DNA of 64,000 nt. Source: Fomes fomentarius (lineage: Eukaryota; Basidiomycota; Agaricomycetes; Polyporales; Polyporaceae). The DNA lies in assembly GCA_022606135.1 (NCBI GenBank), contig JABYQN010000003.1, positions 124,001 to 188,000 of the forward strand, given 5' to 3'. The notes under the pieces are model-generated. The model was not told the origin of the DNA. It did no database searches and saw only the letters and a list, made by a program, of their open reading frames with translations. A program made the translations under genes and the position numbers. Positions 44,570 through 56,848 of the stretch are shown one piece after another. Position 1 is the stretch's first letter. Every line of letters starts with the position of its first letter.

Positions 44570-46148
44570 TACCGTGGAAAGGGATACTTGATAGTTCCTC
44601 TACTATGTAGGTGGTAGGGTGGTAGGAAACGGAATGCTGAGCGCTGGATGGGTGTCCGGAATCTACTGAAATCGCGTTGTGAATTTTATATGTACCCGTA
44701 GAAAATCCGAGCGGCGTATATGTTTTCGAGAACACTGACTAAGCAGCTGTCTTCCCAAGCAGCAAATTGTATGGGGCACACCTATTGATAAGCGCAGCTG
44801 CTCGTGCTCAGTCAGCCAAACTTGAGAAGCAATGCCAGGAGTAGATGCGGAGCAAGGGTCGCACCGGAGTAGTGAGTATACGGCGCCATAATGCATACGT
44901 ACATGACGCATGGCCGATGTTATTAGTGATACTAGATTCGGGCATCATGAGCGAATGAATGTCGTTATGAAAGGCCGGAACGGGATGTAATAGTCGCCGC
45001 CTCCCCGCGCTACATTCCGGCTGTATTCCGTTAACATCCTAGTCAGCGGGAAGCAAGTCTTCGACCAAGCACTGTAGGCTGCCGCTGAACCAGCGGGACC
45101 GGCAGTCGTTTTCAGCCGGCACCCGGGCAGCCCCGAGCGCTAGTAACATCTTCGTCCAAACCAGCGCGCGACTCGGAGTACAGTGGTGGGCAGCGAGAGC
45201 CTACCACTGGCAGAACAAGACTCACAGAAGTAGCCGACATCGGTTCAACACCATGCACACCTTCTGCAGACAACTACAGTGCCTTGCATAATTCTGTGAA
45301 CACGCCGACTTTTCTCGCACCGGCGCTTCCACTACCAAATCGGGCAGACGCCCATATCTCGCGCCACCGCCGACCATAGTTGCATTATCCACATGCTACG
45401 AGGGCCCAAAACGAGCCTGATCTAGCTATAATGATGCTGTAAATCATGTTGTCTCTATATAATGAGTATTAAAGAGACGTTTTATATGCCTTACAAGTCC
45501 TGAAGAGTCTCAGGCTGTCATTGCAAGTCGAGTCCGAGTCAGCATCTAGTAGACTCTAGCAGCTGACTTATTGCAGCATCACATCATCTCCCCTCCTCTA
45601 GCTGATCTGAAACAACGTATCAGCTCCATGTTGAAGATACGTGGCAGGAGCCTCCTGCCTACTTACCCAACTGCAACCTCGTTACAATTATAGGGGATTC
45701 GGTACGAAGACGCTTCTTCGGCGAGACCCGCACATACAAGATCATATACTAAACACACTGCTATCAGTTCACTCATGGAATTGTTCTAGCCACTCGAGGC
45801 GTGTAGACGATGTCGGCGAATTATGGGCGTCTGCCCGACTTGGGTAGTGCAAGCGCCGGCGCGAGAAAATTCGGCGTTTCACAGAATCATGCAAGGCACC
45901 AGTGTAACTGCTGAGACAGTGTGATATATGGGTTACGAGCGTCGAGCCCTTGCGTTGAGGAAGGAAAACTCAGACGTCATAGGGGGGTGACTGTTCCATA
46001 ACATCGGATGGATCAGCCAAGCATCAAAAGAGTCCGAGCAATCTGCATACACCACGTATATTGGGGAGGCATGATGCGCAATGCATAAATTGTGATTCTT
46101 TTTGAGTTCGGTCAACAGCAAGCTGTACTGACAATCCTTGGTGGTGAC
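44570..46148. other. intergenic, no gene
   Basis: About 1.6 kb without a supported gene. The minus-strand promoter of the old yellow enzyme lies at its left end. Small frames lack motifs. A short GTCTCT/AGAGAC inverted pair surrounds an AT-rich stretch near 45451-45479. Confidence 0.5.
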
Positions 46149-48651
46149 CTAGAGGGGCTGTGCAAGGCCGAGCTCTGTCAGAAACTCCATCTGCTCCTTG
46201 CGGAACGTATCCGGGATGATGGTCAAGGGGGTCTTCTGTTCCACAAACCCGAGGAGCTTGGGGGCATGTGTGTTGTACACCGGCCAATGGGTGGTCTGTG
46301 CCCCGGCGCCGGCGTTGGGATCGAGGTTGTTGACGAAGTGGACTAGGAAGTCCGTCATGTCGCCTCCGCCGAAAACGTTCGGGAGCTCGGACGTGTGCGT
46401 CTAGCAACCGGCATCATCAACCATACCATACGGAATGGAACCAGGGGATGATATACGTACTGCACCAAGTCCCACTGTTTTGTTGCGTTCATTGACTAAC
46501 CGCCGCTGTCAGACTACCGGACGCGCGCGCGCACAGGTCATGGGATAGCTGGGTTCACTCACTGTACGATCGCACGACTTGCTTCCCTGCGCGCTGATGC
46601 AAGAGGAACCGCCTCGGGCCTTGGTAGAACAGATCGGTCTGGAATGCCGCAATGCGCTTGTACTCCGGGGTGAAAGCGAAGGCGTCCCCAGTGCCGAATG
46701 GAGAGCCTGCAGCCGGGTCAGCCGAATACAGACGCAGGATGTGCGAGATGGTCGCGTCGGACGCGTTGTGGAAGAACGAGCTCTTGAGGAAAGCTCGCAT
46801 ATCCTGTTCTGTCCTGGGAAACAACAAGGGCGGTAAGGGGGTGAAAGGATCCAAGACGTGTGCAACCATAGAGAGACTAACGTGACGTTGAGAGACCCAA
46901 GGGAGAACAGGGTGCCGTCGTCTTCGCAGGCACCTGAAGATTCGAAGATGAACACTGCTCGTGTCACAGACCGAAATGAAAATCACCGATGACGAAAGGT
47001 ATGTCTGCGATGCTTCCGTTCAAGATCAGCCTCTGAGGATTGTCCTGCAAGAATACGCCATCCGCATGAGGCATCCATGGCGTATTCAGGGACTACACGA
47101 GCTCGCAGTCAGCCGACCTGATGCACACTGCGATCCGCATCGTCCAACTCACGGTCAGAAATGATGGCGTCTGATCCATAGCCGCGGCAATACTGTCCGC
47201 GGGGACTTCTCGAAGACACTCAAGCTGGTCCGCCGCATCGGAGCATCCAGTTTCAGACACGATGAAGTCGAACGTCGGCTGAGTTACAGAGAAGTCGGCA
47301 TTAGATAGCGCAGCACCAGACTCCATCCATGCGCCGCGGAAGAGTCCCTCGGTGTTCCCGCCGTTCGTGATCATTTGGTAGTTGACTGACCGGCTTCCTG
47401 CACTCTGGCCCCATCTGGACAGCGGAGAGAAAGGGCACGTCAAGATCCGATTCACATAATGAGTGCATTTATAGAATAGAGGCGCTCACATGGTGACCTT
47501 AGTCGGGTCCCCACCGAATGCGTCGATATGATTCTGCAGCCATCGCAGAGCCTCACGTTCTAACACAGAATGTGAACGTCACATGGACGCGCGAGGACTT
47601 GAAAGACAACTCACGGTCGTGCAGTCCGAGATTCCCCAGACCAGCTGCTTGGATCTCCTTTCCACCCAAGAAGCCGAACGCTACGAGAACATGAGCGCGT
47701 GATCATCAAAAAGAGCGAACTTATAGTCATACCGCTTAGCCTGTGAACACAGGTCAGCCTTGGTTCATGTCGCGCAAGGGAATATGCCAGACTCAGGACA
47801 TACCGATAGTTCATAGAAACGAAGATCACAGGTTGACCAATCTCGATAGACCTATTCACAACCACGGCTCCTGGGCGACTGCAGATCGCGTCCGGATCAG
47901 GTCACATTCCTGACGTATATACACTGTCTGGAGGGGACGCACACTGCATTCGAACCGACTTGGTATCCTCCTATGGGATGCGTGAGCCGTCGATCTCACT
48001 TCATACGTGGAGTGGATGTGTATACCTCCATAGATCCACTGGGTCATAGGTCATGAGCACAAGCACATCATGTTGGACATGCAGATATACTCACAACAGC
48101 GACCGGAAGCTTCGCTCCTGGCCTCGTCCCCGCTGGGACGATGACGTTCAGGTTGAGACCTGCATAAACGCATCAATCTCAGAAGAATATCAATGGCAAA
48201 CTCGAAAGGACGCTCACAATCCTCGCTCTGAGGGACCTCCGGAGGCGTCGCCATCGGCGCGATAAATGCGCCGATGTCGGGAGGCATGTTCGGCAGGAGA
48301 GTCGGAAGGCCAAGCGTCTGTTGGATACATTGGTTCCCGAATGTCGTTGCGTTGATCACGCCCGTATGCCGCGCAATCGGCTTTGGAAGTTGCAGGCGGA
48401 GCTTTCCGACGCTGTGAGGGTAAGCCCAAGTCGTAAACGGCAAATATGATAGCAGATCAGGATACAGAGTAGAAGGACGAAGATACGCACGGCGCTTGGG
48501 CGAACGGAATTCCAAGAAAGGAAGTCGTGGCACCATCGGTCGTTCCTATGACAGTCGCATCGTCTAGCTTCACAGTGGGAGCACGAGCCACCGTAGGAAT
48601 GAAGACTCCGCAAGCAGTTGCACAGAGGGCGAACAAGACCGCACTACGCAT
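46149..48651 (-). CDS. secreted type-B carboxylesterase/lipase (copy 2)
   Basis: A paralogue of the esterase at 12698-15150, on the opposite strand. The ATG at 48651 starts a signal peptide (MRSAVLFALCATACGVFIPT), then VIGTTDGATTSFLGIPFAQAP. Later exons carry LRLQLPKPI, PQSEDC, WIYGG, VNRSIEIGQPVIFVSMNYR and the nucleophile elbow WGQSAGSRS (Ser at about 47404-47402). The acid residue lies in GACEDDGTLFS, and FGTGDAFAFTPEYKRIAAFQ and the catalytic His in VRHTSELPNVFGGG follow. It ends THWPVYNTHAPKL and onwards, with the stop at 46149. It has more than ten short introns. The exon join just after the WIYGG motif (around 47890-48000) is not clean in my reading, so one border is uncertain. All triad residues are present. 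Confidence 0.82.
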
Positions 48652-51600
48652 TTTGGTGATCGTTCGACGCAACGGGGATCTACGAAGGAGAGGGCAGCAT
48701 CGTGCTCACTTATATCGCGCTGCAGCACGTTCTAGTCAGCCATGAATTCCTGGAGCCTAGGCGCGCGATGTAAATGTACTCACAAGCGAAATGTGCAAAT
48801 ATAGCACTGACACTGATTAGCCTTCGAATTACGCAAGGAAGCACGCTACTGCTATCTTCGAGCGGGGAAGGAAGCGCACGAGGTGATCAGCAGGACAATG
48901 GTCTTGCAAACGAACCTGCCTAACCAATGGGGTCGGAATCCGGGTGATGGACACGCAACATCAGTCACGGAAAGGAACGCCGTTGTACGAGGTACGAGGT
49001 CATACTGGAGCGACGGGTCTCAGGCGCGGAAAATGGAGCTCCGTCAAGTTCAATAGGGAAGCGCATGTCCCAGAGAACCTGCTGTCCACAATCTCACATA
49101 TTCATATTTTAGGCACTGTGTTCTTGTCAGCGCAAACTCCGAGAAGAGCACAGCATGAGATCGGATGGGATACCCATACATGTTCTCCCAGGGAGACTGT
49201 GAGAGTTTCGGCACTTCGAGCCGCACACCAGCCTTCTCCACTCCACGAAGAAGCCGCGGCATTTACCTCTGCATACGAACTAGTTCCTGCAAATCGGACT
49301 CCTCAATCGGCGGTCAATCATCTGATGAACTGTATGAGAGCACCTCCAGCACCCGACATGACAGATATCGACAACCGCATGTACAAGCGTGCTCCCTTCA
49401 GTGCGATCAGAGAAGAAGATCAAGGGGTGTCTCCAACTGAGTATGAGCTTGAACAGGGGAGGGAAACGGAGTGGGAAATGGGACAGAGAGACAGGACGTA
49501 CGTGACGTTGTGCTACGGATCGAGAAGAGTGCGCCTTCGTCCTGCACGTCACCTAGTGGACCTATTAATCAGCATGAAGCAAGATGGGAGGCATCGTACG
49601 CGTACCTTACCGATGTCGAATGGGACCTTCACCAGTGTGCCCTTCAGCGCTAGTTGATGCGTAGGTCGCTCGAGGAACATGCCGTCTGCACGCGACATGT
49701 AGGAAGTGACCAAGCCCACTATCATGTGATCTATGTGCCAAACAAGAGGACTCACGAGGTGATCAGAGAGGCCTAACGTATTAGCAGCGTCGTAGTCACT
49801 ACGCGCAGACATACGTGACTGTCCGACGCTCCAGGGCATCCAGCCTGATCAACTAGGAAGCCTTAGTCAACCTGGACGTCTGTGGTGCCCTTGGTGTATA
49901 CCGAGCTTCCGGAGTTCATGATTCAAGTTAGAAAAGACGCTCAGGATCTTCGTCGTTGTGCAGCTTCTAGCGCGCAATCGACCCTGCGCTCTCATGTTAG
50001 CTTGGTTCAAGCACCGTGTTAGCATCCTGAGCAGGTTATAACCTGCTCAGTGACATAGCTCGACTTTTATTCACGTTACCTTGGTTGGATCTCCTCGGTC
50101 GATTCTATGAAGTGCAGCGCTTGCTGTGAGATACAAAGGTCAGTGTACGCGGCGCAAATTTGCATGCACAGTCCTGAGAATCCAGGTTACCAATAAGTAC
50201 CTTATGACTGAGAGCCCAATAGTCTATGCCCGGTCTAAGCTCAAGCGGTATGAATTCGGAGACGATGCATCGCCCATGATGCTAGGGATATTCATTCAGA
50301 ATCAACAGTCAGTCACTTTGACATTAGCAGTCAATGCCGCAGTGCATGTAAGACGGTCGACGTACCTCCCCAAGCAAAACTGAACCAACGGAGGCGGCGT
50401 CCTGACGCCGGATATCAGGTCCCAAGTCGTACCACTTCAACACAGCCCATTACTGAGCATCGAAGAAGACAATGGACGCTGATCTGCGGAAAAGACACGT
50501 GCGACCGCCACAGCGCGAGATGGCCGAGGCGAAGAGCGCAATGAAAAATTGTACAACAAACTCACATTAGACGCGATCTCCGCCTCGAGCGGGATTGGGG
50601 TTTAGAACGAGGCCTGGACCGCACGCCGAAGTGGCCGCGGGACCCACGTCGTCTCCTATTCAGCACGTTATATAACATTCCCCGGACTGGTCGGCCAACG
50701 GTGGCCGGGGTTAACGTTGACAGGCGTGTCAAGTTCGCTTGATCCATGAGGCTGGATGGCGACCAACTCCGCGACGTTCCCAACTGCGAGGGCGGCGCTG
50801 CCAATGCGGCTCGAGTCTCGACCGCCGCGCATTGCTTCGTGTAACATACACACTACAAGGTTATTGTTCATCTTGAGGGCGGTGCTGACCGAATTGCGTG
50901 AGAGCTGTGCATACGAGCGGCGTTAGCCGGAGTTCTGTACAGAGGTTGATTGGTCAGCTACCTGTACATAGTTTGCAATTTTCTTGCCTACGGAAGGCCG
51001 TTAGGATCTGGACCTCGACGGATGCCGCCGTGCGTCCGTGCGGGGAGAGCGTATGAACATCGACCCAATGAGCATCGATCCACGAGGCAGCGCGCACTGA
51101 CAGCGAAGCGGTGGGTAGCCACAGGGGTGTGTTCGGAAGTCCACCACGTGCGGACCGTGACGCCAGAACTGACAAAACTCACAGATCTATCACGGCTATT
51201 GGCAGGCCGTGTCTACACCTCGTGCGTGTCAATCTGTGAGCCGGGCGCGCGGCGGTGAGGAACATGGAGAGCAAGACGTGAACGTCCAAAGGCAATTGAG
51301 AGAAGGTAGAACGTGCGTCCCGTTCTCATCAGATTTGCTATGGCATGCAGCAAGCGTGTTACCAGTGTCGCGCCGTGGTGTCATTCCCCGTCACGTCGCG
51401 ATACTCTTGAGCACACGGGCAAGAATGTTCGAGAGTGAGACGGGTTGGGGGCAGAGATACGCGCTCATCCTCGATCTAATCTGCCGGCATCGGTCCACAT
51501 CGACGTTGTTCACGCCCAACCAGGCGTCCCTAGCATGCGTCTCGGGGAGCCGGTTCGCTAGGTAGCCGTTCTGTCCTGTGGCTGACGTAGGGGACGAATC

Positions 51601-51959
51601 GATAGGTCGCATCTAATGGGGAGAAAGTAAGGTGCTGCATTGTACGCGTCACGCAAGAATGCATCAAGTGCTGGCGACTAGAGCACAACCGCATACAAAC
51701 CATATGAATGTCATTGGTGCGCGGTCGAGACGAAGATATTCCGTGCGTAGGGCTTACCGCATCTGTCATACAGTGTCAGACTCCACAGGAAGAGCAAGGG
51801 CGGCGCTGGAAGAGAACAAGGTGTTCCAAAGATGAATGACTGGGAGGCATTTTGATCGCAGGTGGGGAAATGTCCGTGCTGGGCGAATAGCGTTTGAGTC
51901 TTGAGCTTGGCAACGACGCGGCATTAGTCAATCGTGCTGAACTAGTCAACAAGCATCTT
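48652..51959. other. gene-poor stretch, no supported gene
   Basis: About 3.3 kb. One 237-codon plus-strand frame (48944-49657) contains YELEQGRETEWEMGQRDRTY but has no known motif. Part of the minus strand near 51620-51840 (FGTPCSLPAPPLLFLWSLTL) looks faintly membrane-like. Neither supports a gene call. A small palindrome (ATAACCTGCTCAG and its neighbour GAGCAGGTTAT) lies at 50027-50050. Confidence 0.4.
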
Positions 51960-53915
51960 GAGTTACCTTCGCAATTTTCGTGAAGGGCGCGTCTCGCTGG
52001 ACGTCCAGAAGAATGTAGAGGCGTGAGCGGGTGACATATCCTTGGAACGACGGGCGGCATACCTGATCGTGCAGGATTTCCGTGACGCTGACGCTTGCAC
52101 GACGCGTCGCATCAAACATATAGCATCCACTGATAATGTGTGTCAATACGCCTCATTGCAGTGAGAGCTTGAAGATGCGCGTTCCTTGACCGTCGCCCGT
52201 GAAAGTCGCGAGAACGCAAGCCGATAATTATGATATACTGTATCAATACTTCGCGGCTTCCGAACCCGAACGGGTATGGAATGTCTTACCATAAAAATCT
52301 GGCAAGAATCATCGTCATGGACTGGTACTTAGCACCTCCCACTGATGCGGCGAGCGCCAGGAATCGCGCTCCGAGATGTTGGCATGCGGGGAGCGGATTC
52401 ATAGTATATTGACGCATATACTGACACACTCTGCGCTTCGAATGCCCCGCAACGTAAGGTCGCCATTAACATCCACACAGTCCACACAATTGCAAGTGGA
52501 AGGAAAAACATACCGAGCACGACCCAACTCCTCGCCACTCCTCCTCCATATGTCATCCCCCATGGATCCGCGAACGCCGCGAGAACGCACCTAGGCAACC
52601 TTTTACGAAAAGAGACAGCACACACACTAAACCATGATCCGAACGGCATCGGGCCCCTCATCCTCACGCTGCGGCTCCGGTGTGAGCAAAGTGCGGAAAG
52701 CACCATCTCGCGCAGATGCAGACATGTCTAGTCCATAGCCTCCGGGATGACCACATTTGAAGATCTTCACGCTTCGTGGCCACGGACCACGGACCACGGG
52801 CCATGGTTACAACCTGCGCCTTGCGGACCTTGCGATGCGGGAGGATCTCGTGCTGGCAGCTGCCCCGCCAGAGTACACGATATTGATCCTCATCCTGCGG
52901 CTGCACTGGCCAGAGACAAGAGAGCGTGTGAGTATTACCTTATGTACATAGGCCATGGTCGATTGTGAACCGTACTAGACGCTGCTGGAAGATGGATGTC
53001 CGGAAGCGCAGCTACTAGAAAGCAAGCAAGTCATGCCAGCGCGGTAGACGAGAGGAGCATATGGTCGCGTGCAACGTGTTGGATGCGTGTCGCGGCCGTT
53101 CGCTCTTCGGCTTCGACAGCCTGAGGCAACATTGATGATGGCAGTCAATTTCAGACATCACTCACCTGTCGGAAGCAGTAAGCTAGACGCCGAGACACCG
53201 CTCCGCTGAGTCCGCTCAATCCTAACGCCGACCTCGATGTGACAACTTGGCTATCACTATCGTCGACTCCATGGCCATCATCCGCATTATTGCAGTCTTC
53301 ACTCACGACAATTTCGCGAGCCTCGCCGAACATGCATGCCCTAAGCCTCCCTGAGCCTGGGAGCCCGCCGACGGAGATTACGAAACAGGATGCGTTTCGA
53401 GGTGACACGCAAACCCCCTTCGTCGTCGAGCGGTCATGACGTGGGCGACCGGAGGCTGCCAGACTCGAGCACGCGGGCCTTGATAAGTTGATATTGGCAT
53501 CGACAACGACTCGAGCCTGAGGGAACCGGAACGCCGCGTCAATATTATTTACGGCTCTGTTCATTACATGGTCAGTTTTCTTCGGTTTGGAATGCTGGAC
53601 GTCCTCGACAAGACTCTGGTGCTGCCTGTAGAGGAGAGACAAGAGAGCGTAGTTATCCGTCCCAAGAGCGAGGGACAAAGAGACGCATATGGTGCTCACA
53701 ACGTGGAGTGGGCGTGTTCGAGCCGCCTACTGTAAATCATGATGCATAGACTGAACCGTCTCGGGGGCGGAACGCTCGTACGCGTCGCGCAGCCCGCTCA
53801 ATCCTAACCCCGACGGCTAATGTACATTATTGTATATTGACCAACTCACCCTGAATCCTAGATTGATACATAGCCTCGCCGAACACGCCCTGCATTATCT
53901 AGTCCCTAAGTATGG
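51960..53915. repeat. large inverted repeat, left arm
   Basis: This arm matches the reverse complement of about 61450-63690 in several collinear blocks. Examples are 51978-52060 (GCGTCTCGCTGGACGT; GAATGTAGAGGCGTGAGC), 52199-52240 (GTGAAAGTCGCGAGAACGC), 52615-52800 (GCAGATGCAGACATGTCTAG), 53310-53470 (CATGACGTGGGCGACCGGAG) and 53690-53740 (GTGGGCGTGTTCGA; TAAATCATGATG). 53760-53910 (ACGCGTCGCGCAG; GAACACGCCCTGCAT) also matches. Identity is high within blocks, with indels between. Some frames inside are protein-like on the minus strand (GGLPGSGRLRACMFGEAREI) but I recognise no family. Confidence 0.85.
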
Positions 53916-54889
53916 CATATATTGGCATGTGGCACATTGGTAGTAAGGACACCCTGAACCTGAGAGTCCCGGGATCACGAACGTTACACGTATGTATACA
54001 GCGAATCCCAGCTTTCAAACCGAGCGCGTCGTGATGGGAGACGACTGAGAACGCTTGGACTGAGAAATACAACTACGTAGACGCGTCGCGCAAGACGTGA
54101 CCGCGACGGCGCGACTCCATCATCATCCACGTGGTCATTCAGCTGCTCCGTCGACGGTCGAGTTGTCCGATGACAACCCGATGCTGCAACGTCTCATTCA
54201 AGTCTCCCCATCTTCAGATCTCAAGGCTCTTCTCCAGCCTCCAGGTTCGCTGCGCCGGAGACCACAGCCGGAAGATTTCGCCCTCCAGGGACCTCCAGCT
54301 GTCGAACCCAATGTACACTAATGTACAGCACCCGGCACCTTGTCCCGATCATCCGAGCTCGACTGGCGTTTACCGTGTCCCTCGAACATGTAATGCAGTT
54401 GGGCGGCGCAAGCAATGACGTCGACAAGAACGAATCGCTGCAAGTTAGCATCTTATTGCCCACTCACCGACCCGACGAACAACCCGACCCTCTCCGGAGC
54501 TGCGACCCCCGCCGTTCCCGTTCTAGTATACATGTCGGGACTCGGGACTCGGCAGGCCGTCGGTGTGGCGGGTGCCGGTACTTAGGTACGACAAGCTTCC
54601 CAGCAACCTGCCAACCCGACACCGGGAGATTTTGCCCACGCTAGGGATCCGATCGTGTTTCGCGCCTCCGGTGGTGGCGTGGTTTTACCGCTTGGGGAAA
54701 AAGGCGCGTCGGGCCCTCGGGTCCAGGCTCGACCGACAATTTTGCTCCCCGCAGGGTCCGAGGTCGGCTGAGGGGATGCCGGCCAGCCGACTCACGCTGA
54801 AAAAGGATATGAACCTGTGATTCATATGCATGATGTCAGAACCAAGATGAGGCTCGTGCAGCACAAAAAGGAAAGTGAGTACATAGCAA
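53916..54889. other. intergenic between left arm and MITE
   Basis: No gene supported. Frames are short and arginine- or proline-biased without motifs. Confidence 0.45.
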
Positions 54890-55269
54890 TAGCCTCCCTC
54901 AATTCTCAGAACTTTTTTTCTGGCCCGGCGCTATGGAAAATCCTGCGGTGATTAGCGAACCACCCCAAGCCCACAATCACTCCTGCAATCTATTCTCTTT
55001 CGCTCGTGTCTTGGTAGAAGTAGTCCTTGAGCCCTCTCGTCTTGAAGCTCTCGACCACCCACCACCGTTCACATGCAAATCTCAAGACATAGTGTTGGAG
55101 GGACCTCGCTGAGGACCACAGGATGTCAATGCACAGGTAGGACTTTGGTGATTGCGTCCCTTCGCTTCCCTTCGCTTCCCTTCGCTTGCACTCGCTTGCA
55201 CTCGCTTATCACCGCAGGACTCTCTGTAGCGCTGGCCAGAAAAAAAGTTCTGAGAATTGAGGGAGGCTA
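54890..55269. mobile_element. MITE with 43-44 bp terminal inverted repeats, TA-flanked
   Basis: A 380-bp element. The left terminus 54890-54933 starts TAGCCTCCCTCAATTCTCAG and contains TTTTTTTCTGGCC; the right terminus 55227-55269 is its near-exact reverse complement, with one or two differences near the inner end. The outermost TA at each side is consistent with a TA target duplication, as in Tc1/mariner-type insertions. No coding capacity is present. The interior includes a short run of CTTCGCTTCC and CTTGCACTCG units (about 55157-55206). It looks recently active given the near-identical ends. Confidence 0.88.
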
Positions 55270-56848
55270 ATGTAGGATGACGGCAGAGAACGACGTGTTG
55301 TTGTCCTCACGAAGCTTCGAAGACAATAAAGCGCGTTATGGACGGTGATACGCGGCGTTCTCGTCCTTTTTGTGTGGGGACGTGGTGGAAGATGTGAAGT
55401 GGCGGCTATCAGCCATCACGCCCGACGTTCATCCAAAGTTGGAAGCAAAGCCGCCCAATGTGGGAATCGTTGTTGTTTTGACTCGCCCGCCTTCTCGCGA
55501 CGGTGGGAGCCATCAGGCTCGTCTAGGCGCAGAGTGCGGAGAAGAAGGCAGCGGGGGTGACATTACTTATTGTCATTTAGAGTGAAGCAGTCGGTTTCGA
55601 ATTCATTAGCCTGTGGCGTGCGTCGGACCTTCACCGGAGGCTGATACTACTTGTGCGATCACATTGACTTCTGTACATCGGACCGGAATGCGTGTGTGCA
55701 TGTACGGAAACATACGCCAGTTAAGCACAGGCCCCACCGCTCGAAGGGGGAAGTGCGGAGGGTTGGCGGGGAAACAAGGACAATCCTGGCGACGAACATG
55801 CTTGTGGCGCGAGCTTCTGGCTTCCCGACGAGATCAGCGCTGCAGAGACCACGGAGGATGGATACCGCGGCAAACGCGGGCAGAAGCGTGCATAGGCAGA
55901 GACCTGGCAGGGGCCACAGTCCCATGGACTGTAGAGGATAGGATAGCTGTGCGGCTGACGCTCATCTGATCGACTCCTGCGGGCACGGCGATGAGAGAAG
56001 AAGGAGCAGGTCGCCAACGAAAGCACACAGACACAGCTGATGAGCATGCGATCATCCGGGCGCGGGAGGCTGCAACCCGGAGGCGACCACACACACAGGA
56101 AGATGAGGAAAACGAAAGGGCGTGTTCCTGGCGAGCGGCATTAAGCAGTGTATAACGCGCGGTATGTACTAGTAGGATGACAGCTGTGCCACCGCGTAGG
56201 CGAGTGTGTGAGCATGTTGAGATGGAGTCGCAGCGATGGGAAGTTCGGAGAGATGAATTTGCAAGTAATTAGTGTTGTACACAAGTGATAGCGTGTTGGG
56301 GCGGAGCAAGCTGCGGAGTGACTGAGGTCATCGTGCGATAGGAGGAGGAGCGCAGTAACCAGTCGCGGGCGAACTGGCCCCAGGCGTACTGAGGCCTGAG
56401 GCCTGAGGCCTGAGGACTAGACTGCTGAGCAGACACGATTGCGAGCAGGCGGGCGATATGCGCTCCGGAAAAGGGCAGATAGATGATAGTGGCACGGCTT
56501 CCGTAACAGATAGCTAGCGTCTCCGGTGAAGCGCAAGACAAGTCGCAGTGTGGGCAGATGGAAGGCGGAGAGGGAGAACGAAACGACGCAGCGACGGCGG
56601 GGATTCGAGTCGTGACATCGAGCTCGACCCGGCAAATGTGAAATTTACGGCAGACGATATGCCTAGCGCCTGCCGATCGCGATCTCGCTACAATAAGCGA
56701 CCACTTGCTTAGACGCCGACAACGCGTGCACAACGCCATATAACGAACGCCCCCCGTCGTTCTTTTCTCCCCGTCCCCGCCGTCCTCGTCGACTCCCCCG
56801 TCTCCGACGACCTCGGTCACACCTCTCCGCCATCTGCTTTACGACATC
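55270..56848. other. intergenic, promoter of the Ser/Pro-rich gene
   Basis: No gene supported. A tandem run of TGAGGCC units lies at about 56389-56414. A pyrimidine-rich leader with a CATATAA element near 56738 precedes the 56849 start codon. Confidence 0.45.

Noticed and set aside
48944..49657. 237-codon plus-strand open frame
   Set aside because: No recognisable motif, biased composition, no supporting splice structure, and it lies in a gene-poor stretch. One charged stretch looks protein-like but is not enough.
53151..53699. Minus-strand 182-codon frame in the left repeat arm, with a related plus-strand frame in the right arm (61874-62329)
   Set aside because: The shared GSGRLRA and FGEAREI pieces are explained by DNA-level similarity of the inverted repeat. 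The rest of the frames does not agree, so a conserved gene is not supported.
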